From Promicromonospora panici (GTDB lineage: Bacteria; Actinomycetota; Actinomycetes; Actinomycetales; Cellulomonadaceae), in contig NZ_UWYY01000003.1 of assembly GCF_900608595.1 (NCBI RefSeq), positions 248,001-312,000 on the forward strand: a stretch of DNA of 64,000 nt, read 5' to 3'. Below are positions 8,765 through 16,677 of the stretch, in pieces. Position numbers and translations under genes: made by a program. Each line of letters opens with the position of its first letter. The first letter of the stretch is position 1. Below the pieces are notes generated by a model. It was given only the letters and a program-made list of their open reading frames with translations, was not told where the DNA came from and did not search any database.

Positions 8765-8852
8765 GTGACCCAGGGCCCAGGCGAACGACCCGTCGTCGGC
8801 ATGACTCGTCGCTCCCCGGTGGTGATCCACCTGACGCCAGTCGCGACCCGAA
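8765..8852 (-). promoter_or_regulatory. ZTP (pfl) riboswitch upstream of glyA
   Basis: On the minus strand this reads gggtcgcgactggcg (8835-8849), then a ggtgg/ccacc hairpin, then ccggggagcgac, a variable linker, and cgcctgggccc (about 8774-8784). This is the conserved architecture of the ZTP/pfl aptamer: the GGNCGUGACUGGCG internal loop, CCACCGGGGAGCG, and the 3' CCUGGGC pseudoknot strand. ZTP riboswitches are known to activate purine and one-carbon genes, including glyA, folD and purH. The aptamer ends about 100 nt before the glyA ATG. The expression platform is not obvious from the sequence. Confidence 0.9.
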
Positions 8853-8988
8853 GATCGTAGCAGCGGCTCTCGAAAGCTGTGCCCGACGACCGTCCGCTCA
8901 CCCACTTGATGACCGTGAGGCCAGCAATTGCAACGAAAGTACCTGAGACCCTTTCGCGATTCACCCGTACGTCGCTAATGTGCGGCTC

Positions 8989-9939
8989 ATGCCCTCCCCC
9001 GTGTCACCGGACGCAGGTGTTCCGGAACACCAGCCAGACCCGCGCCGCCAGACCGGCCGGCCGCGCACCGGCGGTCAGCCTCGCCAGACGCCGAACGCTC
9101 CCCCGCAGAACGGCGGCCGACCGCAGTCGGGCCAGTTCCCATCGAGCCAGTTCCAGTCGGGCCGGTTCCCGGCCGGCGGTCAACAGCAGCAGCCCGGTCA
9201 GCAGCGGTCCGGTCAGTTCCCATCCGGCCAGTTCCAGTCCGGGCAGTTCCAGTCCGGCCAGTTCCCCACCCGCTCCGGCGCCACGCCGACCGCGCCCGGT
9301 CCCGGCCGCCCGCCCACGAACCCCGCCGACGGCGGCGACGGGCGCGACGGCAGCGGCCGAGGCAAGAACTCCGGCCGACGAGACTGGATCTGGTCCATCG
9401 TTGCATTCCTTGTCGCGGCGGCGGTGATCGCCGCCGTCGGCTTCCACTTCTTCGGCCCCGACACCAGCGAGGAACCCGGCGCGACCTGGGCGGTCGACTC
9501 GTGTGCCGGCCCCGACCCGTCGGCCGAGGACATCGACGCCGCCACCGACACCTACCGGCCGCTGTCCTGTGACGACCCCGAAGCCACGGTCACCGTCCTC
9601 GACATCCAGGACGCCGTGTCGGTGGCGCAGGTGCACTGCCCGGCCGGCACAGACATCGTCTTCCAGAAGAGCGGCCAAGCCGGTGGCGACACGCAGGCGG
9701 TCTGTGCCCGCAACCTGTCCGACGACCACCCCGGTGATCCCGGGATGGGCGGTGGTCAGCTCGTGACGGGCGACTGCGTGAACGGCGACGGCGGCGAGGT
9801 CACCTGTTCGGAGGACGGCGCACGCAAGGTCACCGGCCTCATGGTCGGCGGCGCCGAGTGCCCCGACGGAACCGTCGACCAGCTCGAGCTCGGCTTCGAC
9901 GCGGCGCGCAGCTACGAGACGATCTGCCTCGGCGACTGA
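8989..9939 (+). CDS. Membrane-anchored protein with Gln-rich repeat tail, function unknown
   Basis: A 316-residue protein in three parts. First comes a low-complexity Pro/Gln/Gly region with repeats of the SGQFP/SGQFQ type (about residues 45-100). Then follows a single membrane helix (WIWSIVAFLVAAAVIAAVGFHFF, about 140). The extracytoplasmic domain of about 155 residues has paired cysteines (DSCAG, LSCDD, VHCPAG, AVCARN, GDCVN, VTCSED, AECPDG, TICLGD). The repeat region faces the cytoplasm if the helix is a simple anchor. The ATG at 8989 has TAATGT 7 nt upstream and no ribosome binding site, so it looks leaderless; a GTG at 8980 would overlap that box. It diverges from glyA. I do not recognise a family. 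Confidence 0.75.
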   Translation: MPSPVSPDAGVPEHQPDPRRQTGRPRTGGQPRQTPNAPPQNGGRPQSGQFPSSQFQSGRFPAGGQQQQPGQQRSGQFPSGQFQSGQFQSGQFPTRSGATPTAPGPGRPPTNPADGGDGRDGSGRGKNSGRRDWIWSIVAFLVAAAVIAAVGFHFFGPDTSEEPGATWAVDSCAGPDPSAEDIDAATDTYRPLSCDDPEATVTVLDIQDAVSVAQVHCPAGTDIVFQKSGQAGGDTQAVCARNLSDDHPGDPGMGGGQLVTGDCVNGDGGEVTCSEDGARKVTGLMVGGAECPDGTVDQLELGFDAARSYETICLGD

Positions 9940-10008
9940 CCTGCGCCGTCATCTGTCGCTCACCCCGCCGAAACCGGCAGTCACCGGGCCATGGCTAGAT
10001 TCGCAGGT

Positions 10009-11484
10009 ATGGCCCGCCTCCAGCAGACCGTCTTCGAACGCAACGTCCCGGCCAGATCGGTCGTCGATCATGCCCTGGGCGGCACGCGGCACGCGGTGTT
10101 CTGGCAGGACGACGCGGGCACGGACGACATCCGTCCGGCGCTCTCGGCCCCGACCCGGGCCGACGTCGCGGTGGTCGGCGGCGGCTACACCGGGCTGTGG
10201 TCGGCGGTGCGCGCGAAGCAGCGACACCCCGGCGCACGGGTGGTGCTGGTCGAGGCGCGAGCGGTGGGCTGGGCGGCGTCGGGCCGGAACGGCGGACTCT
10301 GCATGGCGAGCCTCGCGCCTGATCGCGAGAGCGGCCGCGGCCGGTCCGACGACTCCGGTTCCCTGACCCGACTCGGCCAGGAGAATTTGGCGGCGATGGA
10401 GTCCGCGGTCGGTGAGCTGGGGCTGGCCTGCCAGTGGGAACGCACCGGCCTGGTCGACCTCGCGATCGAGCCCCACCAGGTCGACCTGCTGCGGTACGCC
10501 GCCGCGCGGGCCACCCGGGACGGCGTCCCGCACACATACCTCGACCGGGCGAAGATGCGGGCCGAGATCGCCAGCCCGATCTACGAGGCGGGCCTGGTCC
10601 GCCCCGACGCCGGCGCGCTGGTGCATCCCGCGCGCCTGGCCGCGGAACTCGCTCGGGCGGCGAGCGAGCTCGGCGTGGAGATCTTCGAGCAGACGCGGGT
10701 GACCCGGCTGACTCTTCCGGGCCGGGGCACGAACAGCGACGTCGTCCTGTGGACGACGTCGCCCGCCGGCGAGGCGACGGTGCGGGCGGACCGCGTGATT
10801 CTCGGGACCAGTGTGTTTCCGTCCCTGCTGCGCCGCTACAGCCGGCACACGCTGCCCGTCTACGACTACGCGCTGGCGACGGAACCGCTGTCGGCCGAGC
10901 TGCTGGGCGCCATCGGCTGGCGCGGCCGGCAAGGGCTCACCGACCTGGCGAACCGGTCCCACTACTACCGGCTGACGGCCGACAACCGCATGGTCTTCAG
11001 CGGGCACGACGCCGTCTACCACCCCGGCGGGCGGGTGAGCCGCGCGTACGAGAACCGGCCGGAGACGTTCCGGCGGCTCACCGAGCACCTGCTGACCACG
11101 TTTCCCCAGCTCGAGGGTATCCGGCTGACGCACCGGTGGTCCGGGGCGATCGACGTGTCCACCCGGTCCTGTGCGTTCTTCGGCCAGGCGGCCGGCGGGC
11201 GGGTGCAGCACGCGGCTGGTTTCGCGGGCCACGGCGTCGCCACCAGCCATTTCGCGGCGCACGTGATGCTGGACAGGTTCGACGTCGTCGACGGCGCCCC
11301 CGACACGGAGCGCACGGCGCTGCCGATGGTGCGCCGGCCGCCCGTGCCGTTCCCTCCGGAGCCGGTGGCCACGGCGGGCATCCGGGCCACCCACTGGTCC
11401 CTGGACCGGGCCGACCATCAGAGCGGACGGCGAAACCTGCTGCTCCGGTCGCTGAGCAGGTTTGGCCTCGGCCCCGATTCCTGA
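10009..11484 (+). CDS. FAD-dependent oxidoreductase of the DAO family
   Basis: A 491-residue flavoenzyme of the D-amino-acid oxidase fold, resembling gamma-glutamylputrescine oxidase-type proteins. The FAD-binding beta-alpha-beta motif VAVVGGGYTGLWSAVRAKQ is at about residues 53-71, followed by VLVEARAVGWAASGRNGG, in which the SGRNGG is typical of this group. A C-terminal flavin contact region reads HAAGFAGHGVATSHFAAHVM. It probably oxidises an amine or amino acid with oxygen. The start at 10009 is chosen because TAGATT ends 7 nt upstream (leaderless); an in-frame ATG at 9991 lies within that promoter. The PPOX gene follows 60 nt downstream. The substrate is not determined. Confidence 0.85.
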   Translation: MARLQQTVFERNVPARSVVDHALGGTRHAVFWQDDAGTDDIRPALSAPTRADVAVVGGGYTGLWSAVRAKQRHPGARVVLVEARAVGWAASGRNGGLCMASLAPDRESGRGRSDDSGSLTRLGQENLAAMESAVGELGLACQWERTGLVDLAIEPHQVDLLRYAAARATRDGVPHTYLDRAKMRAEIASPIYEAGLVRPDAGALVHPARLAAELARAASELGVEIFEQTRVTRLTLPGRGTNSDVVLWTTSPAGEATVRADRVILGTSVFPSLLRRYSRHTLPVYDYALATEPLSAELLGAIGWRGRQGLTDLANRSHYYRLTADNRMVFSGHDAVYHPGGRVSRAYENRPETFRRLTEHLLTTFPQLEGIRLTHRWSGAIDVSTRSCAFFGQAAGGRVQHAAGFAGHGVATSHFAAHVMLDRFDVVDGAPDTERTALPMVRRPPVPFPPEPVATAGIRATHWSLDRADHQSGRRNLLLRSLSRFGLGPDS

Positions 11485-11544
11485 TTGGCTGCTGGGACCG
11501 TCCGGCGTCGTGGCCGGACCGTTCGACGTCGAAGGAGCACCACA

Positions 11545-11937
11545 GTGGCCAAGCCCGCGATTCCCGAGCACCTCGCGAGCATCCTCGCGCGGCCGAACCC
11601 CGCGGTCATGGCGACCGTCCGGCCCGACGGCGCACCCGTGTCGGTGGCCACCTGGTACCTGTACGAGGACGGCCGGGTGCTGCTCAACCTCGACGGCACC
11701 CGCAAGCGCCTGGAGCACCTGCGCGCTGACCCGCGCGTCTCCCTCACGGTGCTCGACGGCGACAGCTGGTACCGGCACATCAGCCTCCAGGGCCGCGTGA
11801 CGATCACGCCTGACGAGGACCTGGCCGGTATCGACCGGCTCTCGATCCACTACGGGGGCAACCCGTATCCGAACCGCAAGAACCCGCGGTTCGACGCGTG
11901 GATGGACATCGAGTCCTTCCACGTCTGGGGATACTGA
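11545..11937 (+). CDS. PPOX-class (F420-dependent-type) oxidoreductase
   Basis: A 130-residue split-beta-barrel flavin/deazaflavin-binding protein of the pyridoxamine 5'-phosphate oxidase-like superfamily. It starts IPEHLASILARPNPAVMATV and continues RPDGAPVSVATWYLYEDGRVLLN, RKRLEHLRADPRVSLTVLDG and WYRHISLQGRVTI, the standard order for actinobacterial F420-dependent members. The GTG at 11545 is chosen because GAAGGAG lies 9 nt before it and because homologues begin near AKPAIPEH. It is probably cotranscribed with the flavoenzyme upstream and meets the convergent GNAT gene with a single base between stops. The cofactor (F420 or FMN) is inferred from the family only. Confidence 0.85.
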   Translation: MAKPAIPEHLASILARPNPAVMATVRPDGAPVSVATWYLYEDGRVLLNLDGTRKRLEHLRADPRVSLTVLDGDSWYRHISLQGRVTITPDEDLAGIDRLSIHYGGNPYPNRKNPRFDAWMDIESFHVWGY

Positions 11938-11938
11938 G

Positions 11939-12448
11939 CTACGTGTCCTGCGGCACCGGCTGCGCACCGGCCGCGCCCAGCACCCGGCGCAGGTAGGTGT
12001 ACGTCAGGTCGCCGGCGGCCTTGTCGTACTGCTCCTCGTAGCCGTGCTTCGTGTACATCGCGAGGTTCTGCTTGGAGTCCTTGCCGGTGAAGACCCAGAT
12101 CTCCGTGGTCTGCTCGGGCAGGAACGGGAGCACCGCGAAGAGCATCTCGGTACCGATGCCGCGGCCCTGCTTGTCCGGGGCCACGGCGAGCCGGCCGAGC
12201 GTCGCCTTCTCGCCCTCGATCTCGACGCGCACCGAGCCGATCATCCGGTGGCCCTCCCACGCGCCGATCGTCACGACGTCCTCGCGCGCCAGGTCCTCCC
12301 GGAGCTCCGTGAGTGTCTGGGTCAGGGGCGGGATGTGCGGGTCGTCGTACAGCTGGGCCTCGGTCACGAACGCGGCGCGCCGCAGCGTGAGAAGCTCGCC
12401 CGCGTGGTCGTCCTCGACCAGCGCGATCGTCGTGGTGGAGTTGCTCAT
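11939..12448 (-). CDS. GNAT-family N-acetyltransferase
   Basis: A 169-residue acetyl-CoA-dependent acyltransferase. The acetyl-CoA pyrophosphate loop (motif A) reads LGRLAVAPDKQGRGIGTEML at about residues 84-103, and motif B follows as IWVFTGKDSKQNLAMYTKHGYEE. An unusual Thr/Asp-rich region, PPLTQTLTELREDL, precedes the core. The substrate is not predictable. It is convergent with the PPOX gene and sits back to back with a second GNAT at 12533, separated by 84 bp. No ribosome binding site is seen; AACCAT lies 6 nt upstream of the ATG and may be a weak -10 box. Confidence 0.85.
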   Translation of the reverse strand: MSNSTTTIALVEDDHAGELLTLRRAAFVTEAQLYDDPHIPPLTQTLTELREDLAREDVVTIGAWEGHRMIGSVRVEIEGEKATLGRLAVAPDKQGRGIGTEMLFAVLPFLPEQTTEIWVFTGKDSKQNLAMYTKHGYEEQYDKAAGDLTYTYLRRVLGAAGAQPVPQDT

Positions 12449-12532
12449 AGGTCCATGGTTGCAGACGTGGCGCGCCCGGGTCGACGGTGACCACGGTCCG
12501 GTCGTGTCGGTGGCTCGGCATAGATTCTGGGC

Positions 12533-13165
12533 ATGGGGAACTCAGGAGCTCAGCGGACGGCGGAGGCGGGCGAGCACATCGACGTGCGGCCCGCGGTCGG
12601 GCGGTACGACGACTTCTACGAGGTCGTCGGGGTCAAGAAGCCGGGCGGCAAGGGCTGCTGGTGCATGGCCTACCGGGACAGCCGTGTCCCCAACGAGGAA
12701 CGCCCCGGCTACATGCGCGACCTCTGCGAGTCCGAGCCCGGCCCGGGGGTGCTCGTTTATGTGGACGACGTAGTGGCGGGCTGGTGCTCGATCGCGCCCC
12801 GGTCGACGTATCGCCGGCTCATGAACACGCGGACCATCCCGTTCGTGGACGACCGGGATGCCTGGTCGGCGGTGTGCTTCGTGGTCCGCGCCGGCTATCG
12901 CAAACGCGGGCTCATGCATCACCTCCTCGCCGGAGCGGTCGAGCATGCGCGGGCACACGGCGCCGAGGTGATCGAGGGCTATCCGGCCGACGTCGGCCCG
13001 GACCGCGTCGACGTGATCAGCGGTTATGTCGGGACCGTGCGGATGTTCGAGGCCGCGGGCTTCCACCGCGCGGCCGAGACGGGCGGCGTGAGCGGCGGCC
13101 GACGGCGCTGGGTGATGCGCCTGGAGCTCGGACAGGGCGAGGTCCGGGCTGCCATACCGGGTTAG
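12533..13165 (+). CDS. GNAT-family N-acetyltransferase
   Basis: A 210-residue acetyltransferase of the type with an N-terminal cysteine segment. KKPGGKGCWCMAYRDS near residue 36 is followed by the GNAT core: VVAGWCSIAPRSTYRRL, then VCFVVRAGYRKRGLMHHLLAGAVEHARAHGAE (acetyl-CoA loop near residue 125) and GTVRMFEAAGFHRA. The two adjacent cysteines (CWCM) are a conserved feature of this subgroup. The leaderless start is supported by TAGATT at 12521-12526, 6 nt before the ATG. It is followed 9 nt later by purU, which has its own leaderless promoter inside the end of this gene. The substrate is unknown. Confidence 0.85.
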   Translation: MGNSGAQRTAEAGEHIDVRPAVGRYDDFYEVVGVKKPGGKGCWCMAYRDSRVPNEERPGYMRDLCESEPGPGVLVYVDDVVAGWCSIAPRSTYRRLMNTRTIPFVDDRDAWSAVCFVVRAGYRKRGLMHHLLAGAVEHARAHGAEVIEGYPADVGPDRVDVISGYVGTVRMFEAAGFHRAAETGGVSGGRRRWVMRLELGQGEVRAAIPG

Positions 13166-13174
13166 CCTCCCTCC

Positions 13175-14035
13175 ATGAACGACGCGACCGCGGCCACCCA
13201 CTGGATCCTCACCCTGTCCTGCCCGGACCAGCCGGGAATCGTGCACGCGGTGGCGGGAATGCTCGCCGAGCACGGCGGCAACATCACGGAGTCGCAGCAG
13301 TTCGGCGATCCGACGTCCGGCCTCTTCTTCATGCGCGTCCAGGTCGAGTCGACGGCGTCCCGCGACGAGCTCAGCACGGCGATGACGCAGGTGGCCGGCC
13401 GGTTCGAGATGACGTGGACGCTCGACGTCGTCGGCCGGCGCATCCGCACGCTGGTCATGGTCTCGAAGGCGGCCCACTGCCTCGTCGACCTGCTGTACCG
13501 CGAGCGCTCGCAGCGCATGCCGATCGACATCGTGGGCGTGGTGGGCAACCACCGCGACCTCGAGGACATCGCCACGTTCTACGGCAAGCCCTTCCACCAC
13601 GTGCCCGTCACCAAGGACACGAAGCCCGAGGCGGAGGCGACGCTCCGCAGCCTGGTCAAGGAGCTGGACGTCGAGGTAGTGGTGCTGGCCCGGTACATGC
13701 AGATCCTGTCGGACGAGCTGTGCCGCGACCTCAGCGGGCAGATCATCAACATCCACCACTCGTTCCTGCCGTCGTTCAAGGGCGCCGGGCCGTACCGGCA
13801 GGCCCACGACCGCGGCGTGAAGATCATCGGCGCCACGTCCCACTACGTGACGGGCGACCTCGACGAGGGCCCGATCATCGAGCAGGACGTCGAGCGCGTG
13901 GACCACTCCCGCACGGTCGAGGACCTGGTCGGCATCGGCGAGGACGTCGAGCGCCGCACACTCGCCCGCGCCGTCCGCTGGCACGCGGAGCGCCGAGTCC
14001 TCCTGGACGGCCGCCGCACGGTCGTCTTCCGCTGA
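13175..14035 (+). CDS. purU: Formyltetrahydrofolate deformylase
   Basis: PurU hydrolyses 10-formyl-THF to formate and THF, balancing the one-carbon pool. The 286-residue protein has an N-terminal ACT domain (about residues 9-90, ILTLSCPDQPGIVHAVAGML). The formyltransferase-like catalytic domain follows, with INIHHSFLPSFKGAGPYRQA (Asn and His, about 189-208), VKIIGATSHYVT and the catalytic Asp in DLDEGPII. The start has TAGCCT 6 nt upstream, so the message is probably leaderless and the promoter lies inside the preceding GNAT gene. It stands apart from folD/glyA and purN/purH but acts on the same folate pool. Confidence 0.95.
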   Translation: MNDATAATHWILTLSCPDQPGIVHAVAGMLAEHGGNITESQQFGDPTSGLFFMRVQVESTASRDELSTAMTQVAGRFEMTWTLDVVGRRIRTLVMVSKAAHCLVDLLYRERSQRMPIDIVGVVGNHRDLEDIATFYGKPFHHVPVTKDTKPEAEATLRSLVKELDVEVVVLARYMQILSDELCRDLSGQIINIHHSFLPSFKGAGPYRQAHDRGVKIIGATSHYVTGDLDEGPIIEQDVERVDHSRTVEDLVGIGEDVERRTLARAVRWHAERRVLLDGRRTVVFR

Positions 14036-14130
14036 GGATCCTCGATCAGGGCCGCCGAACCGAAAGTTAGTCGTCACCCGGGTGCCGAACACCGTGCCTG
14101 CACGATTGAACTAGCGTAGAAATGCGCGAT

Positions 14131-14163
14131 GCCGGGCTCCTGACGTCCATCAGGGGGCCCGGC
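14131..14163 (+). terminator. Hairpin downstream of purU
   Basis: The arms gccgggctcctga (14131-14143) and tcagggggcccggc (14150-14163) pair, with a short loop, about 95 nt after the purU stop and followed by a weak T-rich run. It is a likely terminator for purU. The rest of 14036-14247 shows no gene I can support. Confidence 0.55.
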
Positions 14164-14247
14164 TTCACTTCCGACACTCCACGCGGGAGGCGGCTGGCCC
14201 TAGGCCACCTCGGAAGATCAGGCAGTCGCTGGACGTTGCCCCCGAGT

Positions 14248-14610
14248 GTGAAGATCGGCGAAGCGTCCAGGGCTACCGGCGTGAGTGCGAGGTCGTTGCG
14301 GTTCTACGAGGACGAGGGGCTGATCATCCCCGGCCGGTGCAGCAACGGGTACCGGGACTATTGCCGGTCCACCGTCGACCGGGTGATCGCCGTCCGCTCG
14401 TTGCTCGAGTCCGGGCTGCCCATGCGGATGATCAAGGAACTACTGGAGCGCCTGCCCGGCCTGCCCGCAGACGGTGCGGACCTGTGCCCAGAGTTCCTGG
14501 ATGAGGTGCGGGCCTACCGCGATCGGCTCGCCGCGCGGATCACCGCCCTCGATACCCAGAAGTCCGCCCTGGATGCCTTTCTGGACGAGGCCGGACGCGC
14601 CCGTCGATGA
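14248..14610 (+). CDS. MerR-family transcriptional regulator
   Basis: A 120-residue regulator. The N-terminal winged helix KIGEASRATGVSARSLRFYEDEGLI is the MerR hallmark, followed by GYRDYCRSTVDRVIAVRSLLESGLPMRMIKELLERL and a C-terminal dimerisation coiled coil (YRDRLAARITALDTQKSALDAFL). No metal-binding cysteine pair typical of mercury or copper sensors is seen, so it is probably a small-molecule or redox-responsive member. The GTG at 14248 places the HTH at the very N-terminus, as in relatives; an upstream ATG at 14122 would add 42 unconserved residues. It is 46 nt upstream of the quinone oxidoreductase it probably controls. Confidence 0.85.
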   Translation: MKIGEASRATGVSARSLRFYEDEGLIIPGRCSNGYRDYCRSTVDRVIAVRSLLESGLPMRMIKELLERLPGLPADGADLCPEFLDEVRAYRDRLAARITALDTQKSALDAFLDEAGRARR

Positions 14611-14617
14611 CCAGGGC

Positions 14618-14650
14618 TTGACGTTGACGCTGGTGTGAGGGTTCTACGTT
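14618..14650 (+). promoter_or_regulatory. Probable MerR-type promoter of the quinone oxidoreductase
   Basis: Overlapping TTGACG boxes at 14618-14623 and 14624-14629 precede TACGTT at 14645-14650, giving spacers of 21 or 15 bp. Long, partly palindromic spacers are typical of MerR-activated promoters. The -10 box ends 6 nt before the ATG at 14657, predicting a leaderless message. The binding regulator is inferred from adjacency. Confidence 0.5.
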
Positions 14651-14656
14651 CCCGGC

Positions 14657-15688
14657 ATGGATGCGATCAACCAGCACGGCAACATCGCGAAGCGCGGCGA
14701 CCTGCCGGAGACGATGCGGGCACTGGTCCAGCGGTCTCACCACGGTCCGAGCGACCTGGTCCTCACCCACCATCGCCGTCCGACGGCGAGGCCGGGCGAC
14801 TATCTCATCCGGGTCGGCGCTGCGGGGGTCAACTTCGCCGACGTCATGCAGTCCCGGGGAACCTACGGAAACGGACCGACGCCGCCCTATGTGGCCGGCT
14901 TCGAAGCCGCCGGCGAGATCGTCGGCGTCGGCCGGGACGTCGAGGATCCGTTGCCCATCGGAACCCACGTCATCGGTGCCGGCCCTGGTGCGTTCGCGGA
15001 GTACCTGGTGATGCCGCACCACGGTGTGCTCACCGTGCCGTCCGGCTGGAGTGACGCCGCAGCGCTCGGCATGGTGCTGAACTGGGCGACCGCGTTGGCG
15101 GCGCTGCGGCCCCTGGGCGAGATCGAGGCGGGCGAGACGGTCCTCGTCCACGCCGCGGGCGGAGGAGTGGGCCAGGCCGCCGTCCGTCTTGCCCGGCACT
15201 ACGGCGCACGCGTCGTCGCGACGGCGTCGCCCGCCAAGCACGACGCCGTCAGAACGCTCGGCGCCGACGAGGTGCTCGACAGCACCCGACCCGACCTGGC
15301 CGAAGCGCTCACCCAGGTCACCGACGGTGTCGACCTGGTCCTCGAATCCGTCGGGCGGGACACGTTCGGGACCAGCCTGGCGGCCACCAAGCCGTTCACC
15401 GGACGGGTCATCGTGTTCGGTGACTCGTCCGGGAGCGCCGCCCTGACCACGCACGATCTCGTCTTCACCTGCCAGGTACAGGTCAAGGGCCTGCACATCG
15501 GTGCGCTGGCCGTATCGGCCCCTGCCCTCTACCGGTCGCTGGTCAGCGAGCTCCGGACGCTGATCGAGGACGGCGTCTACCCACCGGGAACGCCAGAGAC
15601 CCACCCGCTGGGCGAGGGCCCCGCCGTCCTCCGCGACCTCGAGACGCGCCGGACCCGCGGCAAGCACGCGCTGGACCCGTCGCGGTAG
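14657..15688 (+). CDS. Zinc-independent quinone oxidoreductase-like MDR protein
   Basis: A 343-residue medium-chain dehydrogenase/reductase of the NADPH:quinone oxidoreductase type. It has the GroES-like N-terminal half (RVGAAGVNFADVMQSRGTYGNGPTPPYVAGFEAAGEIVGVG) and a Rossmann domain with ETVLVHAAGGGVGQAAVRLARHYGARVVATAS near residue 163. No zinc-binding Cys/His set is visible, consistent with the quinone reductase branch. It probably reduces quinones or enones with NADPH. The upstream MerR gene in the same orientation suggests induction by a toxic electrophile or quinone. It ends before a long hairpin shared with the convergent sugar transporter operon. Confidence 0.87.
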   Translation: MDAINQHGNIAKRGDLPETMRALVQRSHHGPSDLVLTHHRRPTARPGDYLIRVGAAGVNFADVMQSRGTYGNGPTPPYVAGFEAAGEIVGVGRDVEDPLPIGTHVIGAGPGAFAEYLVMPHHGVLTVPSGWSDAAALGMVLNWATALAALRPLGEIEAGETVLVHAAGGGVGQAAVRLARHYGARVVATASPAKHDAVRTLGADEVLDSTRPDLAEALTQVTDGVDLVLESVGRDTFGTSLAATKPFTGRVIVFGDSSGSAALTTHDLVFTCQVQVKGLHIGALAVSAPALYRSLVSELRTLIEDGVYPPGTPETHPLGEGPAVLRDLETRRTRGKHALDPSR

Positions 15689-15693
15689 AAGAT

Positions 15694-15765
15694 GTCCGCC
15701 TCCACCACACCATTGCGCATGGTCCCAGGGCCATTTCCATGCGTAACCGTGTGGTCGAGGCGGAC
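15694..15765. terminator. Bidirectional terminator hairpin
   Basis: The arms gtccgcctccaccacac (15694-15710) and gtgtggtcgaggcggac (15749-15765) pair with one mismatch. The inner sequences ttgcgcatgg and ccatgcgtaa extend the stem. It lies exactly between the convergent oxidoreductase and sugar permease genes. Confidence 0.85.
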
Positions 15766-15786
15766 CTCTCGCGCCAGCCCAGCCGG

Positions 15787-16677
15787 TCAGCCCTTGACCG
15801 CGCCCGCCAGGGCGAACGCCGAGCCCGAGATCCTCGTGACCAGCACGTACAGTCCCAGCACCGGCGCCGCGTAGAGCAGCGAGTACGCCGCTAGCTGGCC
15901 GTACGCCACGCTCCCGTACTGCCCGAAGAACGCGAAGATGCTCACGGCCGCCGGCTGCTTCTCCGGGGAGAGCAGCAGCACGAACGGGACGAAGAAGTTC
16001 CCCCACGCCTGCACGAACACGAAGATGAACACCACCGCGATGCCCGGCCGCATGAGCGGCAGCACCACCCGGCGCAGCGCCTGCATGGCCGAGGCGCCCT
16101 CGGTCCAGGCCGCCTCCTCCAGCGAGATCGGCACGGAGTCCATGAAGTTCTTTGTCATCCAGATCGCCATGGGCAGCGACGTCGCCGCCATGAAGAAGAT
16201 GGTTCCCGGCAGCGAGTCCAGCAGGTTGAGCTGCACGAACAGCGCGTACACCGGGACCATGATCGCGGTGATCGGCAGGCAGGTGCCGAACAGCACCGAG
16301 TACAGGAAGTACTTGCCGAACCGCATGCGATAGCGCGACAGCGGGTACGCGGCGAGCACCGCGACCACCACGGTGATCGCCCCAGACCCCGCGGACAGCA
16401 CGAACGCGTTCCACAGCGGCAGCCAGGTGAGCTCCGGCGTCATGATCGCCGAGAAGTTCGCGGTGGTCACGGCGTCGGGGAGCCCGAAGGAGAGCGTCGC
16501 ACCGGCGTCGAACGACGCGACGAGCACCCACGCCATCGGGAGCACGAAGAGCACGGCGATCGCGAGCAGCACCAGGTTGGCTGCCACCTTGGTCGCCTTG
16601 ATGCGCGGTCCCGCCAGCTGGCCGGCCGTTCCGCCGCTTGTCGTCCGGACAGCGGGCGTCGTCGTCGTGCCGGCCAT
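15787..16677 (-). CDS. Carbohydrate ABC transporter permease, MalG type
   Basis: A 296-residue inner-membrane permease with six predicted helices. It carries the EAA coupling loop PISLEEAAWTEGASAMQALRRVVLPLMRPG (about residues 186-215), which docks to the ATPase. The N-terminus is polar and Thr-rich. It overlaps the MalF-type gene by TGATG, so the two are translationally coupled. The start is fixed by that overlap; the same frame stays open far upstream through the partner genes, which is a GC-rich artefact. With the MalF homologue and the lipoprotein it imports a sugar, plausibly maltodextrins given the neighbouring amylopullulanase. Confidence 0.92.
   Translation of the reverse strand: MAGTTTTPAVRTTSGGTAGQLAGPRIKATKVAANLVLLAIAVLFVLPMAWVLVASFDAGATLSFGLPDAVTTANFSAIMTPELTWLPLWNAFVLSAGSGAITVVVAVLAAYPLSRYRMRFGKYFLYSVLFGTCLPITAIMVPVYALFVQLNLLDSLPGTIFFMAATSLPMAIWMTKNFMDSVPISLEEAAWTEGASAMQALRRVVLPLMRPGIAVVFIFVFVQAWGNFFVPFVLLLSPEKQPAAVSIFAFFGQYGSVAYGQLAAYSLLYAAPVLGLYVLVTRISGSAFALAGAVKG

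Noticed and set aside
9949..11967. A 672-codon minus-strand open frame over the flavoenzyme
   Set aside because: It is antisense to a gene with a full FAD motif; the composition is that of a shadow frame.
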